Source: Stercorarius parasiticus
Taxonomy: Eukaryota > Chordata > Aves > Charadriiformes > Stercorariidae
Direction: 5' to 3'
Length of the DNA: 64,000 nucleotides
NCBI GenBank assembly: GCA_013396915.1
Contig: VWZL01002554.1
Location: 196,585 to 260,584, forward strand
Of this stretch, positions 39,301-51,300 are shown one piece after another (the stretch's first letter is position 1; every line of letters begins with the position of its first letter). The position numbers were made by a program, and so were the translations under genes. Under the pieces are notes generated by a model. That model was not told the DNA's origin. It did not search any database and worked only from the letters and a program-made list of their open reading frames with translations.

Positions 39301-42300
39301 CCATCTCAATCTCTATCAGTGCATTTTACTGGTTACTAGCACTGCCTATGGGTGATGGCACTAGGTCCACCACCCAAAGACAATAAAGCAGAGACGATCT
39401 ACTTCCTTGCAACTTGCACAGAAACAGAAACTAAACAAGAGGAGCTTAAGTCACCAATGTGCCATCAGACTGATGAAGGTCTGCTTAAGCAAAAAATCTA
39501 GCTGGCCAGTGAAGGAAAGGGATTATTGCCCTCCTGTAACGAACTCATGAGGCTGTGACTGGAGCAGTGTGACCAGTGCTGGGCTCCCACTGCAAGAGAG
39601 ATAATTACGGACTGGAGAGAGTCTTGTAAAGGACACTAGAGATAATCACAGAAAGGGAGCTCATGATGTGAGGAGAAGCAAAGGGAAATAGATTTGTTTA
39701 AAGGCTAAGGAGGGCACTTTCACTGCCTAAAGGGAGGTTGTAAATATGACAGGGCCAAGCTTCTTGGAGACAAACAGTGAAAGAGCAAGAAGCAATGGAC
39801 ACTGGTTGCAGCAGGGGAAATTCCATTTAGACACAAGAAAAAATTCTTCCCCCTGAGATGGTGCAGCACTGGGACAGTTACCCAGAGACTCCATGGCACC
39901 TCATCTTGGAGATTTCTAAACTCAAATGGACAAGGTCCTGAGCCACCTGATCTAGCTTTGAAATTCCCTTCTTTGAGTTGGGGATTGTGGTATATGATTT
40001 TTCTGGAGGTCCCTTCAAACATTATATTTTTTTTTCCTATGATTCTGTCGTATTAATAGACATACTTTGCAAACTACATCTAAAACTCATTCCGCAACAG
40101 TGGAATGTAGTTGAAAACTCTATTAAACGCAGAGCTTGGGTGGAGAAACAAAGAAGTCCTTGAGTTTTGCAACCGTTCCAGCCCTTACTACCAGCAGTTG
40201 CTGTCGAATGATGGTAAAAAGGAATAGATATGATTCTATGACTCTATGATATATTAAGAAATGAGGTTACGGGAGATGTAAAGGATGCTGGGGACTGGTC
40301 TAATTTCCCTGAAACATGGGCCTATGTTTCAATTATTTGGGAAAAAGTTGCAACAGGAGATTTGAATTCACATACCGTTGCCTAACTTGTTATATGTTAT
40401 GTGTTTCCTAGCATTTGTCGACGTGGCACCTGGATCTGCAGCAATGGGGAATGCCCAGGTATGTTGGCTCTACTCTTTTCAGGTTTTGACGAGTAAGCCT
40501 TGCCTACGTCCCTCTCACTTAGGTCCCACATAGATTTTTTTTTTTTTTTTTTTCCATACAAAAAGTGAATCTGTCTTTGTTCTTTCTTACTTACTCCAGT
40601 GCAAGCCAGATGAGCTCATACTTCTAAGTTATTCTTGTGAGACACGCCAGATGTTGTCCTGTATGGTTTATGTGTAGCAATGAAAAATCCTGTTTGGTAA
40701 GAAGAATGGTTCCTCTTTAGATTACTTAGTTTACCAAGACATAAGGGTCTGTATGTTCAGAGGACTGTCTTTCAGGCAGAGTAACACTGCTGGGTTTCTT
40801 TGACCTGGTATCATTTCCTATCTGTTTGTCTGAATTAGCATACTTTTGTTGATGGGACAATTTGAAGTACTGGGAGTAGATTGGGTCACTCTTGATACCC
40901 CATGGCTTTGGGCTCTATAGGTATTGTTACAGGTGAAAGAGCTACAACCCTGGGGAGAAAGCGGCCACCCTGCCTTCTGTGGTTGGTGGCAGACTAGGGA
41001 GGCAGCCCTGCTGGTGTTCTTGCTCCCCTTTTTCCCTACCCTTTATACCTCCCGAACTCACCAGTACTGGTGGCTGCTGTCCCAGTTTTTTGCCTGCATG
41101 GGGAATGCAGCTTTTCATGCTGTGCGTTGGCCAGCAAAGTGCCGCCTTCCTTATTTCCTCCTGCTAGTTCTGTGGCCCATGCCCTCTCTCAGGTCCTGCA
41201 TGATGTTCAGCCATGCAAAGGCCTGCTTTACCTGAGGCAGCATTTGACTCTGCTTGTGTTGTGCGTAGGAGTCTGCAGGGAGACGGCATGGCTCTTTGTC
41301 TTGTTCGGGAACTGAGAGTGGAAGGGATGAAGAGGAGACTGGGGTTATGGCAGGACAGGAAAAGAGACAGCAGGTTTTTTGGGTTGGGTTTTTTGGTGCA
41401 CCTTTTTTTTTTTTTTTCCCCTCAGATGAGACTGTGCAATCCTCACAAATTAGGAGAATTACAACCATCTTAAAATGGCTATCAAAGTCTGTCTTTCTAT
41501 TAACGGTAAGCTTGCTTGACCCATCAGTGCTCCAATTACTCCCGCTTTAGACTGAGAGAGCACTTGCCCCAAAATATCAGCAGAAAAAAAGTGTGTGTGT
41601 GCAAGCGTTCAAAATAGAAATGACATTTTTAGTGAGCTATGCCAAGCACAACTGTGAGAAGCCCCATGCTTGAGGTGTTCAGTAAGATCTCTCCAAGTGC
41701 AGAGAATCTCACTGTCTAAAACACAGAATCAAGGACACAGACCCAGCTGATTTGTTATGTCTTTTAGCTAATGGGCAGCAACATGTTTACAAATGAGAAA
41801 TAGCTCTTTTTCTAACTTCAGTTTTGACCTAGGTTATAGCTCTTAATGTCCTTGCTTTCTGGGCTACTATGAATACTATGTGGGCCAAATTTTTATCCTC
41901 AACTCCAGCCATGTTTTCTTCACAGTGATTATAGAATTGAAGATAAGCCTGGTATTGAGACTTACAAACAGACACCGATATACAGCTTTGTGCAAGAGGG
42001 AATAAAGCATTACTGTCTTTTTCTGAATTGGGAAGCTCTGTAGAATGAGCAGAAGTCAAAAAGAAAAACGACTTATTTCTATGCCTTCAGTCAACATATA
42101 CAAGTCACTTTTCAGCTAGGTTTGTACAAGACTGAAGGTCATATAAGTGCAGCTGTTGTACGTGTACCTGCTAACACCTACAAACTGTTCGGAGACAGTG
42201 TGGGAGGGCAGCACAGCTTCCCAAAGTAGCAGTACTTGATAGGAACGGTAGCCAAGTTTATATAATTACCTATCCTGTTTTGTCTCTATTTGAAGCAATA

Positions 42301-45300
42301 CTACAATGTATTTTTATCGTTGGTTATTTTTGCAACAAATAGTTCTAAAATCATGCGTCAGAGAAAGTTTATGCACTTAGACTCACATAAGCTCAAGGTA
42401 GCTACTTTTTTACCAATCTGTTTGTCGCGAAAGTTTCCTTTTGTATTGTGGGAACGAATTGCCTAGCTATAAGTTTGGTGATAAAGCTGAGTACGCAGCT
42501 GGAGGCAGTGCTTTGGAAGGCAGTGCTGTGTCAGCCAACTAGCAACAACTGGCTAACACTAGCAAGAAGCTCTCAAGCTGATATCACAATTAAATTAATT
42601 ATGAAGGCAGTAGGTTTCAGGAAATCTCATGGGATGCATTACACCAAATGGAGCAGATAGAGGGACCCATAAGAAGCGACTTTGCCGCAGGAAAGAAATT
42701 TCCCTTCCAGAAGCAATGCCAAAGGGCTGGGACTTGTCTGGGGTAGCAGTCCCTAGCTCTTCATGCTGCAAACCTGTCCTGTTGGTTCCTAATTGCAGAG
42801 AACGCCCTGGAAATCAAACTGCATGTAATATAGTGACTTATTCCTGCTTTTCTTTAAATCTGTTCTCCATATCTGATAGCCAGTAAATTGACTCTGAAGT
42901 TGAGTAGGATAACACTTGTTTTACCTTTGTCCAGGCTTAATTGAACAGAAAGTAGAATTCCCAAAATAGCAAACCACCTTACTCTCCAGGGAATAACAAA
43001 TATCCAGCAAGTGTTGGACTTTGCTTAGGGCTATGCAGGGCTGGGAATCCTTAGGATTTGTGATGATGTTCCTCAGCACAGACTAGTTTAAGATGGTTAA
43101 CACTGATAGTATGTCGAAGAGGGAAATTTCCATTTGATGTTCATTAGACAGAGCTTCTGCGGGACTCAAAGGCAGTGGAGAGAGAATAACTCATGGGGTT
43201 TACCTGCCAGCTTGTAACATTTAATCTTCCTCCATCCTTTGTCAGTGGATTGCCAATGTAGGCCCAGCACCTGAATTTCGTTCTGGACAAGGAGGTCTCT
43301 GCCCACCTCGTTTTCTGTAGGACCATCTCTAACTGTAATACGCTTCTCATATGAAAGAGTTCCTTTGCAAACTGCGTGGAATTGGAGCCTTCCTATGGGT
43401 TTGCAGAGGCCCTAACATAACTGGGTACTACATCCCAGTTGTGGCATCTGAGTGCTGCCTTTCTGGAAATGAAAAACCACAATGTTGGTACATATGTTAA
43501 GATGCTGAAGTCACTTTTCATAGTAGAAGGGTGGACAAGCCAGACTTTTGCGTTATTCTGCAAGAACTTTAGATGTAGCTCTTGTAACTATGGATTTATT
43601 TTTAATTTTATACTAGTTAATTAAGATAATGGTTCAGAGTAAAGTCCTTAATTTTTGCCCTTGGACTAACTCCAGCTGTGATTGTCTTCCAGCTCTTCAT
43701 TCTGATAAGGTGGTTTTACTTTAATATTAGAATAACTTATTGGTATTCAAGGCAGTCCAACAAAGGAATAAACACTTTTTTTTGGCTGTGTTCAAGGAAG
43801 CCAGTGTGAAGAAGGCTTTCAGACACTGTTGCCTTCATAAAACCATACTGCAATGCTCTAAAAACACCAGTAGAGGGACAAAGAGCGGGCTCGCAGTCTG
43901 CCAAGACACAACTGTGAAACACAGACTGAGAATGAGGCACTTCTGCAGAAGAGCAGACCAGCAGTGAGAGTCCAAGAAGTCTTGTTGCAAGTTTTGATTT
44001 CCGAATCGGTAAAACTACCTGCATTCTGCATCCAGCTCCATGGGTGCAGATGTGCCCCACTGAGCTAGGTAAAACTGGATTTAAAGGTGCCATGTCAAGA
44101 TGTTGAAAGGTCCTGCATAAGGATAAAGAGGCAACATTGTCCATTGTACAGGGGATGTGACTAATGCTGGGTAATCCTGAGCGCCTCTAATGCCAGTCTT
44201 AGGCATTAGAACTTCCACTCTCTGTGCCTCAGTTTCCCCATTGTATGAAGACATGTTCGTACATAAAAGAGAGCGTGGGTTGCTGTTTACAATTGGTTCG
44301 TGCCACCAGCACCCATCACTTTGCAGGCTAGTACTTGAGAGCTTGAGTGACCGTGCTGAGGTTCCAGGGCCGATGAGCTATATACTATAGAAGAATCAAA
44401 TCTGCTCCAGTGCAGAAAGCTGAGCCGTTTGCTGATGTCCTCGTGACCCTACGTTTGAAACATAATATAGGCTTTTCCGTAGGCATGAATTTCAGCTCTC
44501 GAGTGTGATTTATACCATACTCCCCAGCTTTTGTCAGTGCTGCTGTTACTACTGGTAATGACTTACAGGAATAAACAGGGAGATAAGCATCTCACCCTTT
44601 TTTTTCTGGTCTGCTGGGGACCTGGGCCTTGTGTAACCTGCTCCTCTGGGCTGCTCTTCCCCCTCAGTGGCTTGAGGGGGACCGGTAGGATTTTGCTCAC
44701 AGCTGGCACTGAGGTGATTAAATGGTGCTCTGCATTTTTCAGGAGAATGCTCTGTCACTGGCCAGTCGCATTTCAAAAGCTTCGACAACAAGTATTTCAC
44801 CTTCAGTGGGATTTGTCAGTACTTATTTGCCAAAGACTGCGTGGAAAATTCCTTTTCTGTGATCATCGAGACCGTGCAGGTAACAGCAGCCTTGGCTGGC
44901 GCCTGTGCACCTCTGCACATGCTCCTGAGAGAGTGGGAAGGGCTGTGGGAGTCTGATATGAATTGCAGATGCACAGGCCAACAAAAGTAATTTTCCTATG
45001 AAATAATTGAGTTTAAATAACAGATCCAGTCTTTCTCCTTAGCTAATAAGCGTTTTGCTTCTCCTTGCCGCCATTCCCAGGAGCTACCTGGAGATTGAGG
45101 TTCGTGATGAGGTTTGGAGAAGGAGCCCTTGCCGTCTCTGTCTCTTTGCCAGCTGAACAAACAAATGCAGAGGAGGGTGCCTCGCTGATGCCCCGGGGCG
45201 AAAAGACGTTTCCTTAAGACACCGAGGAGGGTGCACTGGCAGAGTAGTACCTTGGGTTGCTTTCCATTAAGTCATATTGAATAGTGATTTCTGCTGCTTG

Positions 45301-48300
45301 TTAGCCAGTCAGCAGCTCCTGACTTTCTTTGCCATCTCCCCTGATGGATGGGAGAGATGGAGCTGGAAGTCAGTGAGTGGAGACAACTGGAGAGAGGCAG
45401 GAAAGGGAGACAGGCCAGTGCGGGGAGGGAAGGAGACCCTGGAGGGGGTGTCACAGGGAGGTTAACCCAGTCGTGAAATTAATTGACCAGTTGAGCATGG
45501 GAATAGGTGAGCTAACGTGGAGATTAAAAAGGGTACTGAACCAAGCAGAGAGGAATAAAAAGGATGGGGATGGAGGAACTAAAGGCAGGCAGAGGTACGA
45601 CGCATTCAGGAGATGGATTGGAGTGAAAGGGGAGTATCAGCCTGCCTTGCAGGTCACAGGCTTTGGAGAAATGGGGTGTGACGGTCCTATGCACGCAGCA
45701 CCATCTACGTCTGTATCCTGCCTTAGAAAGCTCTGATAGTGCAGCTCTGAGGTCATCTGTGCTTGGGAACTTGCAGAACGGGTTTCCACTGAAACTTCCC
45801 TTTCAAAACCAGGAGTCCCCAGGGGCCTGCAATCCCTGTTCCTCATCTGCCTAACCCTCAGCCGGGAAAACAAACAGCCCGGGAGTCTCGGGCAGTGCGA
45901 ACCCCACAGCTATTTCCCAGGCTGTGGGGGACAGGAGAGCATGCCTCCCCTGCTCCTGCCACAGCCTGAGGGGGCTGGATGCTGGCCCCTGGCGTGGGCT
46001 GCTCCCAGAGTCCAGTGTAACACGGGCAGGTTGCCTTCCAGGCTCTGGGAGGAGGAGCTGCGGATGGCTCCCTGGTGTGTGATTAGCAGGATAATGGAAG
46101 AAAGGCTGCCAGCCTAGTGTTTGTGGGATGGAGAAACTAGATCCGTAAAAACATCGAGACATTTAACACCTCCTGAATTAGATGCCGAAATGGCTTCTGG
46201 GGGCCTGGGGCTAAGTCAATAAAGTCCCAATAAAGTGAAAGCTTGAGGTTCAAGGCAAATCTCCCCTTCTCTGTAGTGTGCAGATGATCCTGATGCCGTG
46301 TGCACTCGCTCAGCTTCGGTCCGAATCCGGGATATGGACAACAGCCTCATTAAAATGAAACATGGAGGAGGAATTTCACTGAATGGACAAGACATACAGA
46401 TCCCTTTGCTACAAGGTGTGTTCTTGATGTCTAACTTTGGCCAGACACGGAAGGGGTCCTACTTACCCATGTTTTCTGGCACGTCTTAGACCAGTTCAAT
46501 CAAAAAATGTTTTCAAAACCAAATTCTCGCTTGCAGCCTCTTCTAGAAGCTCTGTCATTTCAGCTTCTCTCCATGCAGCCAACACATCTTGGCTCAGCTC
46601 CTCTAAAATCAGGAGAATTAACGTGGTCCGGATTTGTGAGATGTGATCTTGAAAACCACTGTTGGCCTATGCTTTCTAAAGTTACTACTATTTTTTATCC
46701 AGAAATTTCAAATCCCTCCAGTTACCTTGCAAAATGTCACAGTTAATGCCTGAGGTTTTGCGGAATGCACATGTTACCCTCTTCTAGGGCTCCTGAGTAC
46801 CTTAAAGCAGAGCCTATGGACAAGTTCATGCATATGTAAACTGGTGAGCAGGCAGAAAGCTTGGGAAGTGTGCGGTGGGCATTGCCGGCACCCCTTGCTG
46901 TGGTGGACCTGCGTGCCCCCTGCTCTGTGGCAGCCTCTCTGTTGGCCTGTTCAGCGCCACACAGCAGCCCCAGGTGATGAAACACCACATCCTGGCTTGA
47001 CTGACTGACATTTTGTGGTTGTCCTAAGGTGCCCTCCGCATCCAGCGCACGGTGAGGACTTCAGTTCGCCTTACCTATGGGGAAGATTTGCAGATTGACT
47101 GGGATGGTCATGGTGAACTCCTCGTGAAGGTACTCTTTCTTTCTGTCTGTTTCTGCCTTTTTGCTTCCTCTCTCATCCCACCCAAACATGTACAAAGATT
47201 TTATTGTGTGAAGTGAGAAATTGCTTTGTGTTGCATGTTAGGAATTCCATTCTCTTTTGCTACCCCCAGAGTGATATACAGGTCCTTTTGTACTCCAGAA
47301 ACAAACATTTTCATCCTACAGCAGCTTGGTGGATTTTTTTTTTTCTCTCTCTTTTTTTTGTGGAATGACAGCCATTATTAATCATGAATAGTTTTGTGTT
47401 TTGTTCAACAGATACCCTCCAAATTGGATTTTTGCTTTCATTTGCTTTGACTGTCCTGTCTAAAGCAATGTATTTGTATGACTTAAAATAAGGGAAGAAT
47501 ATAGCTCCAGGGACTCAGTTACTCATCATTTCCAGGAAAAATCAATTAACTCATAGAAGATATGTTGCATGCTCCTGCTACTGTGAGGGATGCTTAAAGT
47601 CACCCCTGATTAGCAATTAGGGTTTGTCTGTGCTGAGTATAGCAGCAGAGTGTAGAAATATCCAAACTAGGCTTAAAAGAAATGAGCTGCAAGGGAAGGA
47701 GTCTAGCTGCAACAACAGAATGCATTACATAAACCACTTTTTTGGTGTATGTGTGTAATGATTTGCAGAAAAGCCTGTGAGGGAAAGGGGGAAGATTTTT
47801 CCTGTGTAATAGTCTCCTGATAGCTGATAAACCATCACAGCTTCTCCAGCTAAGCCATCTACCGCCATCTTTGCTTGTAGAAGAGGCTGTTTTCTATCGA
47901 TCAGTAGGTCCCAGGGACTGCGAGTGTTGTCCCTGTGGTTGTATGTGCTTCCTCAGGAGCATGAGTCCGCCTGTAGTGTTCCTTCCTGGTGTGATGACCT
48001 GCAGGCTATGGGTGTCAGGTCAGGGCGGTGTGCTCCTGTGTGATGCTGCAGACCTGCGTGCGCATGCCGCGTTCACATGGAGGGATGCTTAACCACAGCC
48101 CTGATGCCTTTGAGCCCTGCTTGTACTAGGGGATCTGCAGCTGGGCCCTGCGTGGGTTGGCTTTGCTCACTGAGAAGAGTTTTGCCAAGAAAGTCAGTTT
48201 TCCTGGGGTTTTCTACTGAGCAGTGAGCATTGCCCTGTCTGAACCATGGCATTGCTTTTGCACTCTCCTCGCCTGCCCCAAAATCTGGTTTAAATGTCAC

Positions 48301-51300
48301 ATTTGGCACAGTGTAAAGATACATGAAAGCTAGTTCAAAAATGAGTACAAGAGTTGAAAAGACAACAGAGAAGAAAGGTCAAGAATAACTTTAGAAAGCA
48401 TCCGTGGTTTTGGTATCGTTGTTTCGATCTAGTCTGTATCTCTGTGCTTCAAGGGTCCTAGAAGTTGTTTTTGGGCTGAGAATAATTCAGTTTGGTCCCT
48501 TGGCACATCTCAGTAGTTTTTGCTTTCCTCAGTATTCAAAGTATTTTTCTGCCTGGTCAGAGACCCATGTAGCCTGGCAAATTCTTTCTTACAGTTAAAA
48601 CAAATCTAATTTTCTGCTCCAGATCCTCTACCCATAAAAGCAGTAGAACTTTCTCCAATCATCTGCATTTATTCAGCTCTGCTCTGAGCTCTTTCCCTCG
48701 CTGGGTATCTAAAGCATCTTTTTAATTGCTTTGTTAATTTATGCTGGATTTGTAGACTGACCTGTTGCCAAGTATTTCTGACAATTGGGGGAAGTGATAC
48801 ACTTCCATTACCTTGGCCAGACTTCTGGTAAAAATTCTTTTTATGTTCCTCAAGAAGGTTCCCCTTTCTGTGACCACTTGATATTTGTGGTTCAAGCTTC
48901 CACTCAAAAATATGTCAGAATTTGGATTTGTATGAGTCATTGTCTGTATGCCGAGTACGTGAAAAAGTAACTTCCTTGGCCATCGGAGTAATAAGGATAT
49001 GTATTCTCTAATAATTCATGGTTGTTCCTTATGATGCTCCACATTTACTCTCTGACCACTGTGTTCGAAGGGAGGTTAGTATTAGGTTATGTTTTGGAGG
49101 ATGTTTTAATTTGAATTATACAGAAAGCCAGTTTTCTTCAAAAATGTGTTTTTCTAGCTTTTTCGGTTCTGTTTATTGGTCACTCCTGCCTATCTAACTC
49201 TAGCACTCTACTAAATGTATACAGAGAGCTGCTGTAGCATTAAAGCACTGAGTCAGCTCCTGAGGACAGTTGGTAGCACTTGTGATGTACCAGATCTTTA
49301 CTTCTAATAGAAATTGGTGGTTTCTACTAGAATAAAAGATACTGGTGCCTTTGTGTTGCTTAAGCAATTTCCCCCTCTTTACCTCTAAGTTTAGGGTCCC
49401 ATTTCAGCTGTCCCTTGATTTGCAGCAAGAATGAGGCAGGGTGAAAAGTACATTTGCTCTGTGGGTTGTTTGCAGTGCTGCTTTTGCTGTGTCATAAGTT
49501 CCTCTAGGCGGGAGGAAGCTCTGATGTGAGGTAATGTTGCTCCAGGGGTAGTAGCCTCTTCCTCATTTTATTAATGGTGCTTAATGTTGAGGGAAACGAA
49601 TCCTCTAACGTTGTCTCTGTTTTGTGATAAGCCCATCTGTTTAAATTTTCCTTTAAAATGTGAAATGGTTTCAGGTGTCATATCTTTTCCCAAATTCCCA
49701 TTGGACCTTTAGAAATAGAATGATCTCGCTACATTAAAAAATGCAGCCTCCACTGTTGCCCTCTTTATTTATATGAATAAAGGGTAAAAACAGTGAAAGA
49801 CTAAACTGGTGTGCTGACCAAGGCACAAAAGTAAGCCATTTTTCTCCTACTCACCTGCAGTTACCCTTTGAAATTAGCACTGTACTGTGCAAAAATTGTC
49901 CTGCTGCTACTAGTAGTAGCATTTTTGTTAGAAGTTTAAAGATGTAGTACAATGAAATTGTCTATAGTTTTTTTACTATGTATTTGAGAATGTTCTCGAT
50001 TATTAAATTGCGTATGGTTCATTCTTTGGAAAAATCTTGCTATACAGTGGTGACCTATTCTGGAGGATGACCCGGCTAATGTTGTGTTCCATAGCTATCT
50101 CCAGTCTATTCTGAAAGGATGTGCGGGCTATGTGGAAATTACAATGGTAACCAAGGGGATGATTTTCTTACACCTTCTGGCATGGTGGAAGCTCTTCTGG
50201 AAGATTTTGGAAACTCCTGGAAGCTCAATGCAGACTGCCAAGACTTGTTAAAACAAGACAGTGACCCCTGCAATCTCAATCCTCGCTTAGGTACTGAACT
50301 CCATCCAAAATTAACATGTGCAACAAACTGTGATCTTCCATTTTACATAAAAATAAAAAGTTTAAAAAACCAAAAAAGTGAGTGAGTGAAGAAGCCAGTG
50401 TTGCTTGCATTACCAGTAGGGTGACTGCAATCGCTGTTTAAAAAAAAAAATAAAAATCAGTAATGTGGGATCATGCTAGTGTTCAGTTTGGACCACAGTC
50501 AGAGTTAGACCATCACAGCCACAGCACAAACTTGAGTGTCACTGAAACTACACTTACAGGTGACAGCAATACTGTGTTTATCCTCTGGGTGGACAAAACA
50601 CCTGTCTTCTTCACCCCCCTGTCCTTACACCTATACACTTTTCCTGATCCCTTGTATCCCTTCATTTACTGCATCCCAACAGGCAGCCTTCCTCTTTCCC
50701 TCCATACTGCTTGTCTGTCCTGGTTAGACATTGGAAGACCTTCTCAGTGCAATTTTCTTGTCCGAGGTGTTACAGCAGCCTCTGATTTCTGGAAGGAGCA
50801 AGAATGCATAAAACTTCATGACCGTAGATCGGAGCAGACACTGTAGATTCATGAGTGTAGTGCAGGCTAGAAGGTTTAATTTTGCAAATATAAAAAGCAG
50901 CAGAAAGCAGAGGCTCTGTGAAAGGAAGTACAGCACCAGAAATAGTGGTAACAGAAGATAAAAGCATTGCTTTTCCATGATTTGTTTTACTAGTGAAACA
51001 TTATTCTTTTAGTGGAGCTCATGACTTATGAGCTATGGTGCTATCTACGCCTATTGATCCTATTTTATTCTTCTGTGTGTGTGGTTTGTTTGTTTTTTTT
51101 TACAAAAGAAAAAGAAAATGCTTACTGTGGCTCTTCTAGCTTTTCTTGAAAGCCACTGATAGATTCAATGCAAGCATGTCATTTTTCTCTTTTTAGCCAA
51201 ATATGCTGAGGACTCCTGCTCAATTCTGATGTCTTCTGCATTTGAACCCTGTCACCATGAAGTCAGTCCCACTCCCTATGTGAAGAACTGCCGCTTTGAT

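Larger units (their letters stand above)
38237..40411 (+). other. VWF intron 9
   Basis: 2,175 bp, phase 2. Contains an old CR1 copy on the + strand (about 39490-40052) and a possible CR1 3' tail remnant at about 40228-40251. No other gene recognised. Confidence 0.85.

Noticed and set aside
44531..44956. 141-codon open frame on the + strand
   Set aside because: It is intron 10 sequence running open into exon 11 in a frame other than VWF for most of its length; the VWF exon is bounded by the AG at 44742 and GT at 44880.
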